Positions 59,750-64,000 of a stretch of DNA of 64,000 nt are shown here, one piece after another. This stretch comes from Streptomyces minutiscleroticus (GTDB taxonomy: Bacteria; Actinomycetota; Actinomycetes; Streptomycetales; Streptomycetaceae): positions 1-64,000 of the forward strand of contig NZ_BMVU01000014.1 in the NCBI RefSeq assembly GCF_014650875.1. Direction: 5' to 3'. A program made the translations under genes and the position numbers. A model generated the notes under the pieces. It was not told the origin of the DNA, ran no database searches, and saw only the letters and a list, made by a program, of their open reading frames with translations. Positions within the stretch are counted from its first letter, which is position 1. Every line of letters begins with the position of its first letter.

Positions 59750-60079
59750 ACGGGTCCTTCCTGCGGGCTGTGGGGGTCGGGGCACGACGGGCCGTCGCGC
59801 CCCGGGAACGGCCGTGCGTCTCGTGGGGCGGTCGTGCGGCAGAGCGGTGCGCGCGCCGGGAGGCCCCTGCGCGGCAAGGAGATGGTGCACGAGGTCTACG
59901 CGTGTCCACCAGAGGGCGTCGAGGAGCGTCAGAGGTCTGGACCCATGGCACCGGATCCGGAGGGGTGACACTTTCGCGGAAGCTGTTGAAATCTAAACAG
60001 GAATAGGTCTATGGTCTTTCTAGTTGAACGTTAAACAGCTTCGGCGCAGGGCCGGAGCCCGTCTCCGCAAGGACGCGTC
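59750..60079. other. Divergent intergenic region between peptidase-like gene and yceI
   Basis: About 330 bp. The right half holds the yceI promoter and twin operator-like repeats (59985-60038). The left half, up to ~59960, is ordinary GC-rich sequence with no recognised site. Confidence 0.5.
59985..60038 (+). promoter_or_regulatory. yceI promoter with twin operator-like direct repeats
   Basis: TTGAAA (59986-59991) and TATGGT (60010-60015) are 18 bp apart, a credible promoter. GTTGAAATCTAAACAG (59985-60000) and GTTGAACGTTAAACAG (60023-60038) are 16-bp direct repeats matching at 13 positions. The second is nearly palindromic (GTTgAACGTTaAAC). One repeat overlaps the -35 box and the other lies downstream of the -10 box, as for a MarR-type repressor. 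Confidence 0.6.
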
Positions 60080-60694
60080 ATGAGCATCTTCGGCCGCAAG
60101 AACAGCACCGCCTCCGCCGCCACCGCCACGGCCCCCGCCCCGGTGAACCCCGAACTGGCCGCGCTGACCGGCGAGTACACGATCGACCCGTCCCACACGA
60201 CGATCGGTTTCACCGCCCGGCACGCCATGGTCACCAACGTCAAGGGCAGGTTCCTCGACTTCACCGGCACGCTGCGCCTGGACGGCTCCGACCCGGCGAG
60301 GTCGACGGCCTCCATCGACGTCGTGATGGACAGCATCGACACCGGCTCGGCGGACCGCGACGGGCACCTGAAGAGCGCGGACTTCTTCAAGACGGAGGAG
60401 TTCCCCTCCATGACCTTCCGCTCCACCTCGGTCGAGGCCCTGGGCGGCGACGACTACCGGATCACCGGCGACCTGTCGATCCTCGGCACCACCAAGCCGC
60501 TCACCATCGACCTGGAGTTCAACGGCGCGGCGAAGGACCCGTTCGGCAACGAGCGCGTCGGCTTCGAGGGCAAGGCCGAGCTCCTGCGCTCCGAGTGGGG
60601 CCTGACCTGGAACGCGGCGCTGGAGACCGGCGGTGTCCTCGTCTCCGACAAGATCAAGCTGAACTTCGACATCTCCGCCGTCAAGCAGGCGTGA
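60080..60694 (+). CDS. YceI-family lipocalin-like protein
   Basis: The 204-aa protein has a Thr/Ala-rich N-terminal segment (1-28) without a classical signal peptide, then the YceI domain: GEYTIDPSHTTIGFTARHAMVTNVKGRFLDFTGTL, a beta-barrel with SADFFKTEEFPSMTFRST and LSILGTTKPLTIDLEF. YceI proteins bind isoprenoid or amphiphilic ligands such as polyisoprenoids and are often induced by stress or base. No partner cytochrome b561 gene is nearby. ATG 60080 is preceded by GCAAGGAC (10 nt before). A perfect hairpin follows. Confidence 0.9.
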   Translation: MSIFGRKNSTASAATATAPAPVNPELAALTGEYTIDPSHTTIGFTARHAMVTNVKGRFLDFTGTLRLDGSDPARSTASIDVVMDSIDTGSADRDGHLKSADFFKTEEFPSMTFRSTSVEALGGDDYRITGDLSILGTTKPLTIDLEFNGAAKDPFGNERVGFEGKAELLRSEWGLTWNAALETGGVLVSDKIKLNFDISAVKQA

Positions 60695-60725
60695 CCGGCC
60701 TCCGCCGGCCCTGTTCCCCGCGAGC

Positions 60726-60770
60726 GCGAGCGCCCGTCCCCCACTCCGCCATGGAGGGACGGGCGCTCGC
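60726..60770 (+). terminator. Terminator of yceI
   Basis: A perfect 15-bp stem, GCGAGCGCCCGTCCC (60726-60740) with 60756-60770, closes a 15-nt loop, 31 bp past the yceI stop. Confidence 0.7.
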
Positions 60771-60825
60771 ACGTCCGCGGCGCGCCACGCCACGGGTCGG
60801 CACGCCACGGGCCGTCACGCCGCGG

Positions 60826-60915
60826 GTCCTCGTCCCGCCGGCCGGCACGCCGCCGGTCCTCGTGCCGCCGGCCGGCACGCCGCCGGTCCTCGTGCCGCCG
60901 ACCTCGGTGCCGCCG
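60826..60915. repeat. Three tandem 30-bp repeats
   Basis: A 30-bp unit beginning GTCCTCGTGCCGCCGGCCGG occupies 60826-60855 and 60856-60885 almost exactly and decays in 60886-60915. It lies just 3' of the Gly-rich membrane protein gene. No coding meaning was found. Confidence 0.75.
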
Positions 60916-60932
60916 GAGCGCTCGCGCCGCGG

Positions 60933-62279
60933 TCAGAAGTCGCCGCCCCCGCCGAAGTCCCCGCCTCCGCCGAAGTCGCCGCCCCCGAAGTCCCCTCCCC
61001 CGCCGCCGAAGCCGCCGCCGAAGTCGTTCGGGTCGAAGTTGGCGCCGGAGACGTCGCCGCCGCCGAAGGCGTCGTACCCCTCGGCCCCCGCGGCGTACGC
61101 CGGCCCGTACATCGACGAGCCGAGCAGGGTGCCGACCAGGAGCCCGGGCAGCAGGCCGCCGCCGAAGTAGCCGCCGGCCCAGGGCGCGTACGCCGGGCCC
61201 GCGTCCCAGTACGGGCGGCGGCCGTGGTCGGTGTCGACCTCGCGGACCGCCGGGTCGTGGCCGTCCTGGATGCGGGCCAGGTCGGCCGCGCAGACCGGCA
61301 CCTCGCGCGGGACGCCGCCCCGCGGGGTCCAGGCGGCGTCGGCGACCGACGGCCCGTGCCGCGGGTCGAAGAAGCAGGGTGCGCGGCGCTCCGGCAGCGG
61401 GCGGCCCTCGCGGCGCGCGGCCAGCACGGCGAGCGCGTACCGCCCCTCCTGGAGCGTCTCGGTGACCCGGCGCACGTCCTCGGGCGCGCGGGCGGCCGCC
61501 ATGAAGGACTTCGCCCGCTCGTAGGCGTCCAGGGCGTGCTCGTAGTCCGTGCGCATCGCGTCGTCGGCGCCGGGTTCGCCGGGGTGGAAGTCGAGCCGGT
61601 CCAGCTCCTCGCCGAAGGCGGTGATGTCCTCGTCGACGACGGTCCTCAGCCGTTCGAGGGCCGCCCGCTCCTCCTCCTCGCGGTGCCGGCGGTTGCGCCG
61701 TGCGAGCGCGTACGCGCCCGCGCCGCCCGCCACGACGACCGCGCCGACGGTGACGAGCGCGCCGGTGGAGGGCCCGCCGCCGGAGTCGTCCCAGCCGGAC
61801 GGCGCCGATCCCCGGATGCTCGCCAGGGCGCGGCCGGTGAAGTCGTCGAGCTGCTGCCGGGCGCCCTCGCCCTGCACGCTGGTGACGAGGTTGCGCACGC
61901 CGTCGCGCGACATCACCGCCGAGTCGGCGCGCGCGTCGAACCGGTCGCCGAGGCGGATGCCGTACAGGCCGGTGACGCCGGTCGCGGTGCGCAGGTTCTG
62001 AAAGAGGTTCTCCGTGGGGTAGTCCCCGGGGAGCACGGCGACGAAGACGGGCTTGTCCGCGTCCTCGATCCTCTTGGCCAGGGCCTCGGCGTCGGGAGCG
62101 GACAGGATGTCCGAGGCCGCCGGATCGACGTACACGGGGCTCTCGCGGAGCGCCTCGGCGATCACGGAGACGTCCGTGGCGGCGTCCGCGCGGGGGGCGC
62201 CGGCGGTCAGCGCCAGCAGCGCCGCGAACACGGCCAGCAGCGCGGCGAGCCCCTTGGGCAGTGCGGCAGCACCCTTCAT
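60933..62279 (-). CDS. Membrane protein with Gly/Asp/Phe-rich C-terminus
   Basis: The 448-aa protein has a signal peptide (GLAALLAVFAALLALTAGAPRADA), an extracytoplasmic alpha/beta domain (~36-160) with PVFVAVLPGDYPTENLF, a Gly/Pro linker and a second membrane helix at ~175-195 followed by RRNRRH. A long helical, charged cytosolic segment (~200-290) follows. The last ~35 residues are repeats of GGGDFGGGGDF. The first domain is reminiscent of TPM-type periplasmic domains, but the match is loose. Function unknown. ATG 62279 lacks a strong ribosome site. Confidence 0.7.
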   Translation of the reverse strand: MKGAAALPKGLAALLAVFAALLALTAGAPRADAATDVSVIAEALRESPVYVDPAASDILSAPDAEALAKRIEDADKPVFVAVLPGDYPTENLFQNLRTATGVTGLYGIRLGDRFDARADSAVMSRDGVRNLVTSVQGEGARQQLDDFTGRALASIRGSAPSGWDDSGGGPSTGALVTVGAVVVAGGAGAYALARRNRRHREEEERAALERLRTVVDEDITAFGEELDRLDFHPGEPGADDAMRTDYEHALDAYERAKSFMAAARAPEDVRRVTETLQEGRYALAVLAARREGRPLPERRAPCFFDPRHGPSVADAAWTPRGGVPREVPVCAADLARIQDGHDPAVREVDTDHGRRPYWDAGPAYAPWAGGYFGGGLLPGLLVGTLLGSSMYGPAYAAGAEGYDAFGGGDVSGANFDPNDFGGGFGGGGGDFGGGDFGGGGDFGGGGDF

Positions 62280-62379
62280 ACTTCGACGCTACCCCGATTT
62301 ACGCATTACGGACATCGAACCTGATGGGCGGTGCGTGCCGCGTGCCGCACCGCCCATCAGGAGCCGTCGGGCGACGGCG

Positions 62380-64000
62380 TCACGCCGCCCGGTATGCCTG
62401 CGTCAGCTTCGCCACCGCCGCCGCGTACCGCCCGGTGAGCAGCAGGTGGTCGGCGTCCGCGAACGGCCCGGCGAACTCCGCCGTGACGGTCGTGCCCGCC
62501 TTCTCCTGCACCAGCAGCCGCGCCCGGGTGACGGCCGCCCGGCCGGCCTTCTCGGCGCCCGCCTTCTCGGCGGCGGCGGCCGCGAGGGCCAGCGCCTTGA
62601 GGGTGCCGGTGCCGCCGGAGGGCACGGCGGTGCGCGTCGTCAGGCCCCAGCCGTAGGGGAACTGCGGGTCGTACGAGGCGTCGCCGACGTTGATCGGCAG
62701 CTGCGCCTCGGACCTCGGCCAGGTGACCGGCAGCTGCCCGGTGAAGGCCCGCCGGCCGTAGAGCACGTCCGCGACGCCGTCGCCCTCGGTGCCCGGCAGC
62801 CAGGAGGCGACGAGCGCGTCGATGGCGCCGAGCCGGTCGCCGATCAGCTGGGGGCGGCCGGAGACGACCAGCACCGCGCACTTCATGGCGCCGCACACCT
62901 TGTCCACGGCGGCCCGGTCGGCGGCGGTCGGCTCCAGGTCGTTGCCGTTGCCGACGTCGCCCACGCCCTCGGCGTACGGGGTCTCGCCGATCACGACCAC
63001 GCCCACGTCGTAGCCGTCCGTGGGGGCGGAGGCGTCCTCGGAGTAGGTGATGCCGGCGCCGGGGGCGGCCTTCCTCATGCCCTCCAGGACCGTCGTGCCC
63101 TCGGTGATGTCGCCGGAGGAGCCCTGCCAGGTGACGGTCCAGCCGCCGCTCTGGTTGCCGAGGTCGTCGGCGTTGGACCCGGCGACGTACACCTTCTGGT
63201 TCTTCCTCAGCGGCAGGACGCCGCCCTCGTTCTTGAGCAGGACCTGCGACGCGGCGGCCGCCTCGCGGGCCACCGCCCGGTGCTTCGCCGAGCCGATCCC
63301 CGAGGCGCCGCGGGTGTCCGCGTACGGCTTCTCGAACAGGCCGAGGCGGAACTTCTGGGCGAGGATGCGCGACACGGCGTCGTCGATCCGCTTCTCGCCG
63401 ATCCGGCCCGCCTCGACCTCGTCGACCAGGATCTGGTGGAAGGACTTGTACTCGTACGGGACCATGATCATGTCGAGGCCCGCGTTGACCGAGGTGCGCA
63501 CGTCGGAGGCGTAGTCGCCAGGCAGCTGGTCGATGGCGGCCCAGTCGCTGATCACGAAGCCGTCGAAGCCCAGGCGGTTCTTGAGCACCCCGGTGAGCAT
63601 CTCCGTGTCGGCGTGCATCTTCACCGGGCCCTTGTCGTCGCCGACGATGTCGAGCGAGGAGTACGAGGGCATGACCGTGCCGACGCCGCGGTCCACGGCG
63701 TCCCGGTACGGCGCGAGGTGCACCGCCTCCAGCTGCTGCCGGGTGACCGTGGTGACGCCCTGGTCGACGGTGTAGCTGCCGGTGGTCGACGAGCCGTACG
63801 CGGTGCCGCCGTCGGCCACGAAGTGCTTGGCCGTGGCCAGCACCTTGTCGCCGCGGTCGAGGTCCCGGCCGTCGGCGGCCCCCTGGAAGCCCTGGATCAT
63901 CGTCTCCATGGACTCCACCAGAGCCGGGTCCTCGCCGAAGGACTCGTAGGAGCGGCCCCAGCGCTCGTCGCGCGTCACGCACAGGCAGGGGGCGAAGTCC
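62380..64000 (-). CDS. Glycoside hydrolase family 3 beta-glucosidase-type enzyme, 5' end missing
   Basis: The reading frame runs off the right edge, so the N-terminal part is missing; 540 C-terminal residues are visible. They start in the TIM barrel with FAPCLCVTRDERWGRSYESF and include KHFVADGGT, DGFVISDWAAIDQL with the catalytic nucleophile Asp in the SDW motif, then the alpha/beta sandwich domain (LRKNQKVYVAGSNADDLGNQSGGWTV, VVVIGETPYAEGVGD, PLPVTWP-like LPVTWPRS). The pattern is that of exo-1,3/1,4-beta-glucosidases of plant-wall or glucan breakdown. The signal peptide cannot be judged. It follows the same orientation as the other secreted proteins here. Confidence 0.88.
   Translation of the reverse strand, partial: DFAPCLCVTRDERWGRSYESFGEDPALVESMETMIQGFQGAADGRDLDRGDKVLATAKHFVADGGTAYGSSTTGSYTVDQGVTTVTRQQLEAVHLAPYRDAVDRGVGTVMPSYSSLDIVGDDKGPVKMHADTEMLTGVLKNRLGFDGFVISDWAAIDQLPGDYASDVRTSVNAGLDMIMVPYEYKSFHQILVDEVEAGRIGEKRIDDAVSRILAQKFRLGLFEKPYADTRGASGIGSAKHRAVAREAAAASQVLLKNEGGVLPLRKNQKVYVAGSNADDLGNQSGGWTVTWQGSSGDITEGTTVLEGMRKAAPGAGITYSEDASAPTDGYDVGVVVIGETPYAEGVGDVGNGNDLEPTAADRAAVDKVCGAMKCAVLVVSGRPQLIGDRLGAIDALVASWLPGTEGDGVADVLYGRRAFTGQLPVTWPRSEAQLPINVGDASYDPQFPYGWGLTTRTAVPSGGTGTLKALALAAAAAEKAGAEKAGRAAVTRARLLVQEKAGTTVTAEFAGPFADADHLLLTGRYAAAVAKLTQAYRAA

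Overview
The window is core chromosome of a high-GC actinomycete, almost certainly a Streptomyces. The grounds are the very high GC, GTG starts and GGAGG-type ribosome sites, a glcP-smc-acylphosphatase cluster, an HU protein with a histone-H1-like tail, leuCD facing the IclR regulator NdgR, two back-to-back conservons (cvnABCD) and an adjacent accE-accB pair. From memory the order matches the S. coelicolor segment running from ftsY to accB (about SCO5580 to SCO5535); no alignment was run.

Layout. 1-5.1 kb: the 3' end of an old-yellow-enzyme gene, an antibiotic-biosynthesis-monooxygenase-type protein, ftsY, an NCS1 permease and an alpha/beta hydrolase. 5.3-16.9 kb (mostly minus strand): the glucose permease glcP, smc, a 67-aa coiled-coil protein, acylphosphatase, a CAP-domain surface protein, a GNAT enzyme, an HxlR regulator, mutM, rnc, rpmF and a DUF177 gene. 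17-24 kb: a DivIVA-like protein, coaD-rsmD, recG, a fatty-acid-kinase (FakA-like) protein and rpmB. 24.3-31.6 kb: thiD-thiL, an AsnC-type ligand-domain protein, a DUF3515 lipoprotein, ddl, the coupled plsC-gpsA pair, cofC/fbiD and a small cold-shock-like protein. 31.7-37.4 kb: hupS, a small conserved protein, leuD-leuC, ndgR, a DUF4188 gene and five tRNA genes (Gln, Glu, Glu, Gln, Glu). 37.4-43.3 kb: a HAD phosphatase, a large secreted protein, gltX, a FAH-family enzyme and an unknown 63-aa protein with a duplicated NPRRT motif. 43.9-54.6 kb: two complete conservons in tandem. 54.7-64 kb: accE-accB, then a more accessory set of secreted or surface proteins: a polysaccharide lyase family 8 enzyme, a small LAS/M15-like putative peptidase, a YceI protein, a Gly-rich membrane protein and a GH3 glycosidase cut by the window edge.

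Functionally most of this is housekeeping: protein targeting, chromosome organisation, ribosome proteins, cofactor, phospholipid, peptidoglycan and leucine synthesis, and fatty-acid precursor supply. The conservons are G-protein-coupled-receptor-like sensor complexes: CvnA membrane sensor with histidine-kinase-type ATPase, CvnB roadblock protein, CvnC DUF742 protein and CvnD GTPase.

The least explained features are these: (1) two long blocks of complete DNA identity between the two cvnD genes, which suggest gene conversion; (2) short motifs shared by the extreme C-termini of otherwise unlike CvnA tails; (3) the 63-aa twin-NPRRT protein; (4) several well-formed operator-like palindromes, upstream of glcP, leuC/ndgR, the DUF4188 gene, yceI and the HxlR gene; (5) a small secreted protein with LAS-metallopeptidase motifs. 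No mobile element, CRISPR array, prophage or biosynthetic cluster was seen.
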